From NCBI RefSeq assembly GCF_003058365.1, contig NZ_CP028858.1:1488001-1552000 (forward strand): a DNA stretch of 64,000 bases, read 5' to 3'. Made by a program: the position numbers and the translations under genes. The DNA comes from Halococcoides cellulosivorans. Lineage in GTDB: Archaea; Halobacteriota; Halobacteria; Halobacteriales; Haloarculaceae. Positions 1 through 9,648 of this stretch are shown piece by piece. The first letter of the stretch is position 1. Each line of letters starts with the position of its first letter. A model generated the notes under the pieces. That model searched no databases. It was not told where the DNA came from and worked only from the letters and a program-made list of their open reading frames with translations.

Positions 1-2
1 CG

Positions 3-629
3 CTGGGTGTCAGTGCGGCCGTCTACCTCGAAGAGTACGCGCCGACGACGGGGTGGGGCGGGCGGATCGCCTCCCTGATCGAGGTGAACATCGCGAACCT
101 CGCGGGCGTCCCCTCGGTCGTCTACGGCCTTCTGGGACTCGCGCTGTTCCGGAACACGCTGGGCTTTGGCACCGGGATCGTCGTCTCGGCGTCGGGGACG
201 CTCGGACTCCTCATCCTCCCGATCGTCATCGTCTCGGCCCAGGAAGCGATCCGGTCGGTCCCCGACTCGATCACCGACGCCTCCTACGGCATGGGCGCCA
301 GTCGCTGGCAGACGCTGCGGACCGTCGTCCTCCCCGAGGCCGTCCCCGGGGTGCTCACGGGAACGATCCTCGCGATGGCGCGCGCGATCGGTGAGACCGC
401 CCCGCTGGTGATCATCGCCGTCGCGACGACGACCTACACCGCCCCCGAGGGCCTGTTCTCGGCGGCGACGGCGCTCCCGCTCCAGATCTTCGCCGCACGG
501 AGCAACGTCGATCCCGCGTTCCGCCACGGAATCGTTCCGGCGACCGCCGTCGTCCTGTTGGTGCTCATGCTGGCGATGAACGCGACGGCCGTCCTCATCC
601 GGAATCGCTACGAACGAGACCCCCGATAG
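3..629 (+). CDS. pstA: PstA, phosphate ABC transporter permease (5' partial)
   Basis: Membrane permease subunit of the high-affinity phosphate importer. The frame is already open at the window edge, so the N-terminus is missing and about 208 residues are visible. Several hydrophobic helices are seen (for example [11 protein letters not shown] and [16 protein letters not shown]). Between them lies the cytoplasmic EAA-type loop ([19 protein letters not shown]) that docks on the ATPase. It ends 4 bp before pstB, consistent with one operon that continues into two PhoU-type regulators. The family call rests on the loop and the context; PstC and PstS would be expected upstream. Confidence 0.93.
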   Translation: MGVSAAVYLEEYAPTTGWGGRIASLIEVNIANLAGVPSVVYGLLGLALFRNTLGFGTGIVVSASGTLGLLILPIVIVSAQEAIRSVPDSITDASYGMGASRWQTLRTVVLPEAVPGVLTGTILAMARAIGETAPLVIIAVATTTYTAPEGLFSAATALPLQIFAARSNVDPAFRHGIVPATAVVLLVLMLAMNATAVLIRNRYERDPR

Positions 630-633
630 AGCA

Positions 634-1464
634 ATGTCACACCACGACTCACCGACGATCGAAACGGCTGTCGAGACCAGTGAACCACCGACCACTCGGC
701 CCGAGACGGCCGACCGTACGGCCATCGAAGCGCGTGGCCTGAGTGTCAGCTACGGCGACGAACAGGCACTGCAGGCCGTCGACCTCGAAATCCCCGACCA
801 GCGTGTCACGGCGATCATCGGCCCATCGGGCTGTGGGAAATCCACGTTCCTCCGGTGTCTCAACCGAATGAACGACCTCGTCGAGACGGCGACCGTCGGG
901 GGCGAACTCCTGTTCGACGGGACGGACGTCTACGGGGAAGCGATCGATCCGGTCGCGCTCCGGCGGCAGATCGGGATGGTGTTTCAACATCCCAACCCGT
1001 TCCCGAAGTCGATCTACGACAACGTCGCCTACGGCCTGCGGATTCAGGGCCAGACCGACGACCTCGACGGTCGCGTTCGAGAGGCGCTCGAACGGGCGGC
1101 GCTCTGGGACGAAGTCGAGGGCCAGTTGGACAAGAGCGCGCTCGATCTCTCGGGCGGGCAACAACAACGCCTCTGTATCGCGCGGGCGATCGCGGTCGAT
1201 CCGGACGTCCTCTTGATGGACGAACCGGCCTCGGCGCTCGATCCGATCGCGACCGGGAAAATCGAGGACCTCATCGAGGAACTCGCCGCAGACTATACGG
1301 TCATCATCGTCACCCACAACATGCAACAGGCCGCACGCATCTCCGATCGGACCGCCGTCTTTCTCACCGGCGGCGAACTCGTCGAGTACGGCGACACCGA
1401 ACAGATCTTCGAGGACCCCGCGAGTCAGCGCGTCGAGGACTACATCACCGGGAAGTTCGGGTGA
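634..1464 (+). CDS. pstB: PstB, phosphate ABC transporter ATPase
   Basis: Cytoplasmic ATPase that powers phosphate import through PstA/PstC. The 276-residue protein has Walker [10 protein letters not shown] (residues 63-71), the signature LSGGQQQR (about 172-179) and Walker B LLMDEP (about 193-198), followed by the H-loop in [10 protein letters not shown]. The PstB-typical [11 protein letters not shown] after Walker A separates it from other importer ATPases. An acidic 30-residue N-terminal extension precedes the ABC core, as often in haloarchaea. The ATG lies 4 bp after pstA, and phoU starts 4 bp after its stop. Confidence 0.96.
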   Translation: MSHHDSPTIETAVETSEPPTTRPETADRTAIEARGLSVSYGDEQALQAVDLEIPDQRVTAIIGPSGCGKSTFLRCLNRMNDLVETATVGGELLFDGTDVYGEAIDPVALRRQIGMVFQHPNPFPKSIYDNVAYGLRIQGQTDDLDGRVREALERAALWDEVEGQLDKSALDLSGGQQQRLCIARAIAVDPDVLLMDEPASALDPIATGKIEDLIEELAADYTVIIVTHNMQQAARISDRTAVFLTGGELVEYGDTEQIFEDPASQRVEDYITGKFG

Positions 1465-1468
1465 TACC

Positions 1469-2146
1469 ATGCCACGTCGTGAGTACCAGAAGTCCCTCGA
1501 CGACCTCCGTGCCGACGTGCGAGCGCTCGCTGACCTGGTCGTGTCCAGACTCGATCAAAGTCTCGATGCCCTCGAAGGCGGCAATCGCGAGGCGGCGCGG
1601 GCCGTCATCGACGGCGACGACGAGATCAACGACCGATATCTCGACCTCGAAGCGGACTGTATCGATCTGTTCGCGCTCCAGCAACCCGTGGCAAGCGACC
1701 TGCGATTCGTCGCGGCGTCGTTCAAGATCTGCACTGACCTCGAACGCATCGGTGATCTCGTCGCGAACCTGGGCCAGTACGCCCTCGCCGCGGACGGCAC
1801 GATAGCGGCGGTCGATCTGGGGACGATCGGGCGCGAGGCCCACGCGATGGTCACCGACGCGATCACCGCCTACGACACCGAGGACGTCGCCGCCTGTCGG
1901 CAGATCGCAGCGCGCGACGACGAGATCGACGCGCTCTGTCAGCGCGCGAGCGAGCGGGTCGTTCGTGACCTGATCGAGCGGCAGGCGACCGCCGACGGGA
2001 CGCCGTGGGACGTCGAGCGAGCGCTCGACGACGTCTCGCGCGTGTTACTCACGATCCGTGATCTCGAACGGATCGCTGATCACGCTGTCAACGTCACCGC
2101 GCGGACGCTCTTTCTCGTCGAGAGCGATCCGGAGTTGATCTACTGA
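1469..2146 (+). CDS. phoU: PhoU, phosphate signalling/transport regulator
   Basis: Soluble PhoU protein of 225 residues, the usual length. Two three-helix-bundle repeats are visible, each with the family motif around ICTDLERIGDLVANL (about residues 88-102) and IRDLERIADHAVNV (about 196-209), where the Glu/Asp positions bind metal clusters. PhoU family members restrain the Pst transporter and Pho signalling when phosphate is plentiful. Its position directly behind pstB fits. The stop codon shares one base with the start of the next gene (TGATG), so the two are probably translationally coupled. Confidence 0.93.
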   Translation: MPRREYQKSLDDLRADVRALADLVVSRLDQSLDALEGGNREAARAVIDGDDEINDRYLDLEADCIDLFALQQPVASDLRFVAASFKICTDLERIGDLVANLGQYALAADGTIAAVDLGTIGREAHAMVTDAITAYDTEDVAACRQIAARDDEIDALCQRASERVVRDLIERQATADGTPWDVERALDDVSRVLLTIRDLERIADHAVNVTARTLFLVESDPELIY

Positions 2147-3153
2147 TGGAGACCAGAAAGATCCAGCAGGTCGGCAGCGGAACGTTCACCGTCTCCATCC
2201 CCGCGGACTGGGCGGCCGCCCACGACATCGAGGCGGGATCGACGGCCTACCTGTACACCCATCGCGACGGGTCGCTCGTGGTGCGCTGGAACGAACGAGA
2301 CCAGAGCGACCTCGCGACGACCGACATCGAGGCGAGTGGCCTGGATCCGGCCGCGACCGCACGCACGCTCGTCACCGCGTATGGAGCGGGCTTCTCGACG
2401 ATTCGACTCCACGCTCCGGGGGGCCTCTCCGACGCCCAGCGGCGTGCGGTCCACACCCGGGCCCGCGATCTCACCGGGGTCGAGGTCACCGACGAATCCG
2501 CTGAGGCCGTCGTCGTCCGCGGCCTGTTGAACACCGGCGACGTCTCCGTCCGCCAATCCACGATTCAGTTGCAGTACGTCACGCTCTCGATGTTCGAGTC
2601 GGCGCTGGACTGTCTCACGGGCGAGACACCCTCACAGCACGTCGTCGACCGCGACGACGACGCCGATCGGCTGTTCTGGCTGCTCGCCCGGCATTTCAAT
2701 CGATCGCTCCAGAACATGATCGAACTCGATCGACTCGGCCTCACCCGCTCGGAACTGTTCACGTATTTCGCGACGGCGCGGCAGTTCGAACGGATCGCTG
2801 ATCACGCCGTCACGATCGCACGGTCCGTCGACCACCGCGATCACAGCGTCTCCGAGGCGCTGGCGACCGAGACCAGAGCGCTCGGGATGGACGCCCGCCA
2901 GGTCGTCGAGACGGCCTCGAAGGCGATCGTCGACGATCGGGCGTCGGGACCGCACGACTCGATCGAGGCCGCCGAGCGGGTCGTTCGAGCAGCGCGACGG
3001 CTCGACGACACGCTGATCGATCGGGCCCCTCGCGACGCGTCTCTCGTGGCGCGCGTGCTCGATAGCGTGATTCGCACGGCGGAGTGTGGCGCCAATATCG
3101 CCGCGCTGGCACTCCGACGGTCGCTGGCCGAAGACTCGGGCCCCAGATCGTGA
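2146..3153 (+). CDS. AbrB-type DNA-binding domain fused to PhoU domains, phosphate regulator
   Basis: Protein of 335 residues. The N-terminal ~50 residues (METRKIQQVGSGTFTVSIPADW) look like an AbrB/SpoVT swapped-hairpin DNA-binding domain. The rest carries two PhoU-like helical repeats, including FATARQFERIADHAVTIARS (about 205-224). This architecture occurs in archaea as a phosphate uptake regulator. Fusing a DNA-binding module to PhoU suggests it turns phosphate status directly into transcriptional control, which is inference. It is the last gene of the pst operon and is coupled to phoU by a one-base overlap. Confidence 0.88.
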   Translation: METRKIQQVGSGTFTVSIPADWAAAHDIEAGSTAYLYTHRDGSLVVRWNERDQSDLATTDIEASGLDPAATARTLVTAYGAGFSTIRLHAPGGLSDAQRRAVHTRARDLTGVEVTDESAEAVVVRGLLNTGDVSVRQSTIQLQYVTLSMFESALDCLTGETPSQHVVDRDDDADRLFWLLARHFNRSLQNMIELDRLGLTRSELFTYFATARQFERIADHAVTIARSVDHRDHSVSEALATETRALGMDARQVVETASKAIVDDRASGPHDSIEAAERVVRAARRLDDTLIDRAPRDASLVARVLDSVIRTAECGANIAALALRRSLAEDSGPRS

Positions 3154-3213
3154 TCGCCGCGCCGCCCGGGCAACTGCGCTGCCCCGAGCAGTCCCAGCCC
3201 CGGGCGGCGAGAC

Positions 3214-4035
3214 CTACTCGTGGGCCCAGAACTCGTCGGTGACGGTGACTTCCCGTTTGAACAGCGGCACCTCGTCTTTCAGTCGGTCGATGCCGTCCTC
3301 GACGGTCTCGAACGCTTCCCGGCGGTGGTCGGCCAACACGACGACGTAGACGACGTCCTCTCCGGCGTCGACGACGCCAGTCTCGTGGTGGAGGAAGACC
3401 TCGTAGACGCCGTCGCGGGCGGTCAACTCCTCGCGAATCGCGGCCATTCGCTCGTCAGCGACCGTCTCGTAGCGCTCGAACTCCAGCCACTCCGTCGGGT
3501 CGTCGTCGGCGTCGTCGAGCGTCCGGACTCGGCCGGTGAACGTCGCGATTGCGCCCGCCCGGTCCGCGTCCGGCGACGCCTTCGCGCGGGCGACCAGCGA
3601 TTCGAGTGTCTCGTACGGGTCGACCGCCTCGGTGGCGTCGATCACGGCGTCGAGGTCGACGTCGTCGGCGGTCTCGCCCGCGGCGATCACGGTCTCGGCG
3701 TCGGCGTCACCCAGGGCGACCGTCGGCAGTGTCGCCGTCCCGTACCCCTCGACGAGCGCGTACCGACAGTCGACGGCGAGGCGATCCAGCGCCTCGGTCA
3801 GCGACAGTTCCTCGCCGGTGGCGAACCAGTCGCCGTCGTCCGTCAGCCCGTAGGTTTCGGCCGCGCCGGCCGTCCGGTGGCGGGCCGTGTCTGTCCCGTC
3901 GGTGTCGAGAGTCGGTTCACACGCGATGTGTTTCACCGTCCCGACCCGGCCCAGGTCGGCAAGGCAGTCGGCCAGACGCTCGATCAGCGTCGTCTTGCCC
4001 GCGTCCGACGGGCCGACGACACGGATGACCTTCAT
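3214..4035 (-). CDS. MobB-MoaE fusion (molybdopterin synthase large subunit with GTPase domain)
   Basis: The 273-residue protein starts at the ATG giving MKVIRVVGPSDAGKTT; upstream in-frame codons look non-coding. Residues 1-130 are MobB-like, with P-loop GPSDAGKT and a VEGYG motif, a domain that promotes molybdenum-cofactor guanylylation. The C-terminal ~140 residues are MoaE, the large subunit of molybdopterin synthase that takes sulfur from a MoaD-type thiocarboxylate. It shows HHETGVV, VLADHRREAFE and the KxxxPxxK-like DEVPLFKRE containing the catalytic lysine. It is divergent from the moeA gene at 4119 with 83 bp between them. The small partner is probably SAMP1 at 10496-10768. Confidence 0.9.
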   Translation of the reverse strand: MKVIRVVGPSDAGKTTLIERLADCLADLGRVGTVKHIACEPTLDTDGTDTARHRTAGAAETYGLTDDGDWFATGEELSLTEALDRLAVDCRYALVEGYGTATLPTVALGDADAETVIAAGETADDVDLDAVIDATEAVDPYETLESLVARAKASPDADRAGAIATFTGRVRTLDDADDDPTEWLEFERYETVADERMAAIREELTARDGVYEVFLHHETGVVDAGEDVVYVVVLADHRREAFETVEDGIDRLKDEVPLFKREVTVTDEFWAHE

Positions 4036-4118
4036 CGGCGGCGGTTCGACCGGGAGCCATTTGGGGCTACTGAAGCCCGAAGAGGTAGCCTCTTTTCGCC
4101 GGCCGTCCAGGCGGAGAC

Positions 4119-5978
4119 ATGGCTCGCCGCGAGTTTCGCACGCTCGACCCGCCCGAGAGCGCCCACGACGCACTCGCCGCACTGGATCTGACCACCGGGA
4201 TCGAGTCGGTACCGCTCGCTGACGCGCACGGGCGAGTCCTCGCAGAGCGCGTCGACGCGCCCCTCGACGTCCCGGGGTTCGACCGGGCGGCGATGGACGG
4301 CTACGCGGTCCAGGCCGCCGCGACGTTCGGCGCGAGCGAGGCCGACCCCGCGACGCTGTCGATCGCCGGCGCGGTCCGGGCCGGGGAGGCCCCCGACGTG
4401 ACGGTCGCGTCCGAGACGGCCGTCCAGGTGGCGACCGGGGCGGTGCTCCCGCCCGGCGCCGACGCCGTCGTCCCCGTCGAGCGAACCGTCGAGAGTGAGT
4501 CGACCGTCGAGGTCGTCACGGGCGTCGCGCCCGGCGACAGCGTCACGTATCGCGGCGCCGACATCGCCGCCGGCGATCGCGCGCTCGGGCCCGGAACGGT
4601 CCTCGGGCCGCGACACGTGGGCCTGCTCGCCGCGCTCGGCCGCGAGCGGGTGCCCGTCCGGGGCCGTCTCGACGTGGCCGTCGTCTCGACCGGCGAGGAA
4701 CTGGTGCAACCGGGGGCGACCCCCGACCACGCCGCCGGCCAGATCTACGACGTGAACGGCCACGCGATCGGTGCCGCCGTGAGCGCGGCCGGTAGCCGGC
4801 CGACACACGTTCCACGCCCCTCCGACGACCCGGACCGACTCGAAGACGCGCTCGCTGACGCGGCGAGCGAGGCCGACCTCGTCGTCACCTCGGGATCGAC
4901 GAGTGCGGGGACCGCGGACCGCCTCTACGGACTCGTCGAGGACCACGGCGAGGTGCTCGTCCACGGCGTCGCGATCAAGCCCGGCCGACCGCTGTTGATC
5001 GGGCGCGTGTTCGGGACGCCGTACGTCGGCTTGCCGGGCTATCCGGTCTCGGCGCTGTCGGTGTTCCGCACGTTCGTCGCGCCGGCGCTGCGCGCGGCGA
5101 CCGGCCGACCCACGCCCGAGACGGCGACACGCGAGGCGACGCTCGCGACGCGGGTCCGGTACGACGGCGGTCGGCGCCGCCTCGTCGCCGTCGGGGTGGT
5201 CCCCGACGGTGCGGGCGGCCACGTCGCCTACGCCCCCGCGAAAGGCAGCGGTGCCACGACGACGCTCGTCGAGACCGACGGCGTCGTGGTCATGCCCGCC
5301 GAGACGTCCCTGCTCGCGGCCGGCGAGACGGTCACCGTCGACCTGTTCGACGAGACACCGGTCCCCGCGGTGCTCGGCGTGGGCGACACCGATCCCGCGT
5401 TCGGGGCGCTGTTCGACGAGGCCTCGACCGGCCGGTTTCTCGCCCGGAGTGTCGACGACGCCGTCCGGTGGTTCGAAGACGACGTTCCGGACCTCCTGGT
5501 CGCGCCGACCGACGCCCTCGACGCGGTGGCCCCCGACCCCGTCGATCGCTGGGCGCGGACGTGGGGGCTGATCGTCCCGGCCGGATCGCCCGCCGAAATC
5601 GACGGCCTCGCCGCTCTCACCGACGTGCGATTCGCCAACCTCGCGGAGTCGCTGTCGCTCCGGGAGGCTCTCGACGCCCGCCTCGCCGACGCTGTCGAGG
5701 CCCCCGAGCGCGCCATCGACGGCTATCACCGCGGACTGCCGGGCATCGAATCGCCGGCCCGCAGCGTCGCAGCGGGCCGGGCCGACGCCGGTCTCGGCCT
5801 GCGGGCGACGGCCGAGCGCCTCGGTCTCGGATTCGTCCCGATCGGCACCCAGACGCTCGGCGTCGCCGTGAATCCCGATCGAGCGGGCAAATCGAGCGTC
5901 GAGCGGGTCACCGATCGACTGGCCGATCGCCTCCCGGACCTGCTGGCCGAGCGGCCCGGCTACGACCCCGTCGAGTGA
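4119..5978 (+). CDS. moeA1: MoeA molybdotransferase with C-terminal periplasmic-binding-like domain
   Basis: The 619-residue protein has two parts. Residues 1-~400 are a full MoeA, which inserts molybdate into adenylylated molybdopterin. Visible motifs are FDRAAMDGYAV, GAVLPPGADAVVPVE, TGEELVQPG, SGSTSAG and GLPGYPVSAL. Residues ~410-619 resemble a type-2 periplasmic-binding/LysR-substrate-type fold, seen in archaeal and some bacterial MoeA-related proteins and thought to sense or hold molybdate. There is no signal peptide, so it acts in the cytoplasm. A second, single-domain MoeA lies at 8283-9518, so the two probably specialise, possibly for molybdate and tungstate or for different steps (inference). 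Confidence 0.92.
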   Translation: MARREFRTLDPPESAHDALAALDLTTGIESVPLADAHGRVLAERVDAPLDVPGFDRAAMDGYAVQAAATFGASEADPATLSIAGAVRAGEAPDVTVASETAVQVATGAVLPPGADAVVPVERTVESESTVEVVTGVAPGDSVTYRGADIAAGDRALGPGTVLGPRHVGLLAALGRERVPVRGRLDVAVVSTGEELVQPGATPDHAAGQIYDVNGHAIGAAVSAAGSRPTHVPRPSDDPDRLEDALADAASEADLVVTSGSTSAGTADRLYGLVEDHGEVLVHGVAIKPGRPLLIGRVFGTPYVGLPGYPVSALSVFRTFVAPALRAATGRPTPETATREATLATRVRYDGGRRRLVAVGVVPDGAGGHVAYAPAKGSGATTTLVETDGVVVMPAETSLLAAGETVTVDLFDETPVPAVLGVGDTDPAFGALFDEASTGRFLARSVDDAVRWFEDDVPDLLVAPTDALDAVAPDPVDRWARTWGLIVPAGSPAEIDGLAALTDVRFANLAESLSLREALDARLADAVEAPERAIDGYHRGLPGIESPARSVAAGRADAGLGLRATAERLGLGFVPIGTQTLGVAVNPDRAGKSSVERVTDRLADRLPDLLAERPGYDPVE

Positions 5979-6027
5979 GCGCTCACCGACCGCGGTGGGA
6001 CGCCGCAGTCGGCACCCGACCGCCGAC

Positions 6028-7068
6028 TCAGCGTTTGATCTTCTCGACGACGCGGACGTCGTCGATCGACGTCTCGGGGTACTGTCCATCGGCGTCTTTC
6101 TCGGCGGCCTTGACCATGTCCCAGACGACGTCGAGCCCCGTCGTCACCCCCTCCAGGGCCTCCATCTCACAGCCGGTCGGGCCGACCGTCTCGACGGCGA
6201 CCGTGAGTTCGACGGCCCGGTCCGCGAGGTCGAACGCGACGTCGACGTTCGTGATCGGAATCTGGTGACAGAGCGGGATCGTCTCCCAGGTGTGCTTGAC
6301 GGCCTGGATCGCGCCGACGCGAGCGGTCGCGAGGACGTCGCCTTTCTCGATGTCGTGCTCGCGAATCGCATCGACGGTCGCGGCCTGGAGGGTGAGTCGC
6401 CCGCGGGCGACCGCGCGGCGCTCGCTGTCGGCTTTCGATCCGACGTCGACCATCTGGGCGGCCCCCTCGTCGTCGACGTGGGTGAGATCGCCGGCGTCGA
6501 TAGCTCCGTCGTCGGGACGGTGAACGTGCCCGTCCGCACCCGCGTCGTGGTCGTCGCCCGCTGCCAGACCGACGACGTGGCCGACGACGGGGACGACGAG
6601 GTCGCTGGTCCCGAGGTGCGCGGCGTTCTCGCTGCCGGGCAGGCAAAACACGGGCGTCCGATCGACGATGCCGGCCGTCGCCCGCGTGAGCATCCCGTGA
6701 GGACCGACCTCGTCGACCGATCGCGCGCGGAACTGCTCGCCGAACCCCGGAATCGACCGATCGAAGCGGGGTTCGAGCGCCTCGGGGGTCACGTCGTCTG
6801 CGGTGAGTCCCGTCCCGCCCGTCGTGACGACGGCGTCGACGCCGTCGAGGAGGGCCGCGACGCGCTCGCGGATCGCAGTCACGTCGTCGGTGACGATGTC
6901 ACGCCGCCCCACGGTGTGGCCGGCCGATTCGAGCGCCGCCACGACGGCGTCGCCGCTGGCGTCGGTCTCGGGCGTCCGCGTCGAGGAGACGGTCAGGACG
7001 CCGACGGCGATCGTCTCGCGGTCGGCCGCGTGGTGGTCGTTCGAGTCCGCCCCGGAGTCGTCGGTCAT
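6028..7068 (-). CDS. MoaB-MoaC fusion: molybdopterin adenylyltransferase plus cyclic pyranopterin monophosphate synthase
   Basis: The 346-residue protein joins two normally separate Moco enzymes. Residues ~18-175 are a MoaB/MogA domain, with VGVLTVSSTR, the nucleotide motif TTGGTGLT and FCLPGSENAA. After a His/Asp-rich linker (about 175-195), residues ~205-346 are MoaC. The linked MoaC carries MVDVGSKADSERRAVARG, IEKGDVL, IPLCHQIP, GCEMEALEGV and VWDMVKAAEKD, so the known catalytic His, Glu, Asp and Lys positions are all present. MoaC acts first in the pathway with MoaA (the next gene upstream), while MoaB acts late. Bacterial fusions usually place MoaC first, so this order is unusual. The gene lies 43 bp after moaA on the same strand. 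Confidence 0.92.
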   Translation of the reverse strand: MTDDSGADSNDHHAADRETIAVGVLTVSSTRTPETDASGDAVVAALESAGHTVGRRDIVTDDVTAIRERVAALLDGVDAVVTTGGTGLTADDVTPEALEPRFDRSIPGFGEQFRARSVDEVGPHGMLTRATAGIVDRTPVFCLPGSENAAHLGTSDLVVPVVGHVVGLAAGDDHDAGADGHVHRPDDGAIDAGDLTHVDDEGAAQMVDVGSKADSERRAVARGRLTLQAATVDAIREHDIEKGDVLATARVGAIQAVKHTWETIPLCHQIPITNVDVAFDLADRAVELTVAVETVGPTGCEMEALEGVTTGLDVVWDMVKAAEKDADGQYPETSIDDVRVVEKIKR

Positions 7069-7111
7069 GACTACGGGGTCGGCGGCAGTGGTGAAAACAG
7101 GTCGGATCGCC

Positions 7112-8152
7112 TCAGTCGTCGTCCGCGACGACCCGCTCGACGTAGCGGTCGTTCCGCACCCACTCGCCCTCGGATTCGACCATGTACTCGCCGTAGAACG
7201 GCACGCGATTGGCGACGGTCTCGCGGAACGCCGCCTCGATCTCCGCGCGTGTCATTCCGCCGGTCGATCGGTGGTCGTCGTGGCGGTTGAGACAGCCCTT
7301 GAACTGGCCGTCGTGTGTGACGCGAACGCGGTGGCAGTTGGCACAGAAATCGGTGTTCTCGACGGGATCGACGACTTCGACCATCCCCTCACCCGAGGCC
7401 GGCGCGTCGGGGCCGGCCGATTCGATCGACGGCGGGGCCGCCTCCTCGCGCTCGGTGACGTAGTACCGACGCCGGCCGTGCATCTCCCGGCGCTCGACGC
7501 GTGTCGCGCGGTCGGCCAGCCAGTCGTGGACCCTCGCGATGTCGATTGCCCACTCGGGGTGGCCCGCGATTTCGGGCATGTACTCGATGAGTTGGAGTTG
7601 GAGGCCGTCGGTGGCGGCGACGAAATCGACCATCTCCGGGACGTACCCGGCCGTCGGCTCCATCACGACCATGTTGAGTTTGACCGGCGCGAGGCCGGCG
7701 TCGAGCGCCGCTTCGACGCCCTCGATGACAGTGTCGTACGCGCCGCTCTGGGTCAACTCCGCGAACGCCTCCCGGTCGAGCGCGTCCTGTGAGACGTTGA
7801 CGCGTTCGAGGCCCGCGTCCGCGAGCGCCGCGGCCCGCCCGGGCAGGAAGCTTCCGTTGGTCGTGACCGAGACGTCCATCTCCTCGGGGACGCGCCGGAC
7901 GATCTCAGCGAGGTCGTCGCGGAGCATCGGCTCCCCGCCGGTGAACTTCACGGTCTCGACACCGAACGCCCGCACCACGTCGAGCAGGCGGATCACCTCG
8001 TCGGCAGTCATCTCGTCGTCCTGGGGCTCCATCGGTCCGCGCGTGTCACCCAACCCCTCGTTGTGGCAGTACTGACAGTCGAAGTTACATCGGTCTGTCA
8101 GCGACACGCGGATGCCGGTGACCGACCGCCCGTGGTCGTCGTCGAGGGGCAC
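7112..8152 (-). CDS. moaA: MoaA, GTP 3',8-cyclase
   Basis: Radical-SAM enzyme that starts molybdopterin synthesis from GTP together with MoaC. The 346-residue protein has the SAM cluster motif CNFDCQYC (Cys22, Cys26, Cys29), then [11 protein letters not shown], and the second iron-sulfur site as FCANCHRVR followed by GCLNR. Translation appears to start at a GTG giving [10 protein letters not shown]. The C-terminus reads VERVVADDD and lacks the Gly-Gly tail described for many bacterial MoaA proteins. It precedes the MoaB-MoaC fusion, so the two enzymes of the first pathway step are made from one transcript. Confidence 0.95.
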   Translation of the reverse strand: MPLDDDHGRSVTGIRVSLTDRCNFDCQYCHNEGLGDTRGPMEPQDDEMTADEVIRLLDVVRAFGVETVKFTGGEPMLRDDLAEIVRRVPEEMDVSVTTNGSFLPGRAAALADAGLERVNVSQDALDREAFAELTQSGAYDTVIEGVEAALDAGLAPVKLNMVVMEPTAGYVPEMVDFVAATDGLQLQLIEYMPEIAGHPEWAIDIARVHDWLADRATRVERREMHGRRRYYVTEREEAAPPSIESAGPDAPASGEGMVEVVDPVENTDFCANCHRVRVTHDGQFKGCLNRHDDHRSTGGMTRAEIEAAFRETVANRVPFYGEYMVESEGEWVRNDRYVERVVADDD

Positions 8153-8282
8153 GGCTCAGCGTTCCGTCCGTACGGTGTTAAGGGTTGGTCCACCACCGAT
8201 CGCTGCCGGGCGTCGCTCGGTCCGCCGCTCCGGGTCGTCCAGAGAGCGGGGGCTTCTTGCCCGGGGTGGCCCCAGTCGAGCC

Positions 8283-9518
8283 ATGAGCGACGGTGGCTTC
8301 CACGACGTGATGGCCCTCTCGGACGCGCGCCAGCGCCTTCTGGAGCGATGTCAGCCACATTCCCGACGCGACCAGATGGCCGTCGAAGACGCCGACGGCC
8401 ACGTCCTCGCGGAGGCCGTGCGGGCGGCCCGGGCGGTCCCCCACTACGATCGAGCGGCGATGGACGGGTTCGCGGTCCGGGCGGCCGACACCTTCGGCGC
8501 GAGCGAGCGGTCTCCCGTGACGCTCTCGCTGGCGGACGGCCGGGTCGAAGACGGCGAAGCCGTCCAGGTCCACACGGGGAGTGCGATGCCCACGGGGGCC
8601 GACGCGGTCGTGATGGTCGAGCAGACCGAGCGGCGCGAGGGCACGCTGCTGGTCTCCGACGCGGTCGCCGCCGAAGAAAACGTCGCCCCGACCGGCGAGG
8701 ACGTCGCCCGAGACGCGCGACTGTTTGCGGCCGGCCATCGACTCTCGCCCTCGGATCTCGCCTTGCTCAGGACGACGGGTCACGACACCGTGTCCGTCGT
8801 CGATCCGCCCCGGGTGAGCGTGGTGCCGACGGGCGAGGAGGTCGTCCCGGCCGGGAGCGATCCGGCGCCGGGCGAGGTCGTCGAGACGAACGGACTGCTG
8901 GTCTCGACGCTGGCCGAGCGGTGGGGGGCCACCGCGACCCATCGCGACGTCGTCACCGACGACGAGACCGCGCTGCGGCGGGCGATCGAGGCCGACACCG
9001 ATCACGACGTGATCGTGACGACCGGCGGATCGTCGGTCGGTGAGCGCGATCTCGTCGCGGACGTCGTCGAAACGGCCGGGTCCGTCCTGGTCCACGGCGT
9101 GGCGATCCACCCCGGCCACCCGGTCGGGGTCGGCGTCGTCGACGAGACGGTCGTCGTCATCTGTCCCGGCTATCCGGTCTCCTGTCTGGTCGCGGCCGTC
9201 CAGTTCCTGCGCCCCGCGATCGCCGCCCTGGAAGGGGTCGAACCGCGACCGCACCCCACGACCCGCGGTCGATTGGGCGCGAAGATCCGCAGTCGGCCGG
9301 GCCGGCGGACGTTCGCTCGCGTTCGAGTCACCGATCGGTCGGCGGACGACCTGCCCACCGTCGAACCGATCCGGACCGGCGGTGCCGGCGTGCTGTCGAG
9401 TGTCACGACGGCCGACGGCTGGGTCGTCGTCCCCGAATCGCGCGAGGGGATCCCCGCCGAGGAACGGGTCGCCGTCCAGGAGTGGGAGCGCGTCCCGACG
9501 CGCCCACGGTCGGAGTGA
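8283..9518 (+). CDS. moeA2: MoeA molybdotransferase, single-domain paralogue
   Basis: The 411-residue MoeA starts at the ATG of MSDGGFHDVMALSDA; earlier in-frame codons translate to an arginine-rich non-coding stretch. Family motifs are YDRAAMDGFAVRAADT, GSAMPTGADAVVMVE, PTGEEVVPAG, TTGGSSVGERD and ICPGYPVSCL. It inserts the metal into adenylylated molybdopterin. Unlike the paralogue at 4119 it has no extra binding domain. It is divergent from moaA with 130 bp between them, which probably holds both promoters. Confidence 0.93.
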   Translation: MSDGGFHDVMALSDARQRLLERCQPHSRRDQMAVEDADGHVLAEAVRAARAVPHYDRAAMDGFAVRAADTFGASERSPVTLSLADGRVEDGEAVQVHTGSAMPTGADAVVMVEQTERREGTLLVSDAVAAEENVAPTGEDVARDARLFAAGHRLSPSDLALLRTTGHDTVSVVDPPRVSVVPTGEEVVPAGSDPAPGEVVETNGLLVSTLAERWGATATHRDVVTDDETALRRAIEADTDHDVIVTTGGSSVGERDLVADVVETAGSVLVHGVAIHPGHPVGVGVVDETVVVICPGYPVSCLVAAVQFLRPAIAALEGVEPRPHPTTRGRLGAKIRSRPGRRTFARVRVTDRSADDLPTVEPIRTGGAGVLSSVTTADGWVVVPESREGIPAEERVAVQEWERVPTRPRSE

Positions 9519-9648
9519 CGGACGACGGCGACTGATCTTGGGACCGTGACGACCGACGGCGACGGATCTGGGGGCGGCCGTTCGAGGGGGACGCGTCGGT
9601 TGTCGGCCCACCAGAGCGCTTTTCTCCGCCAGCGACGACCGCTGTCGT

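Noticed and set aside
4032-6089. Long reading frame opposite moeA1 (685 codons, minus strand)
   Set aside because: It has Arg/Asp/Gly-rich composition with no domain motif, while the plus strand carries a complete MoeA. It is a GC-rich antisense shadow.
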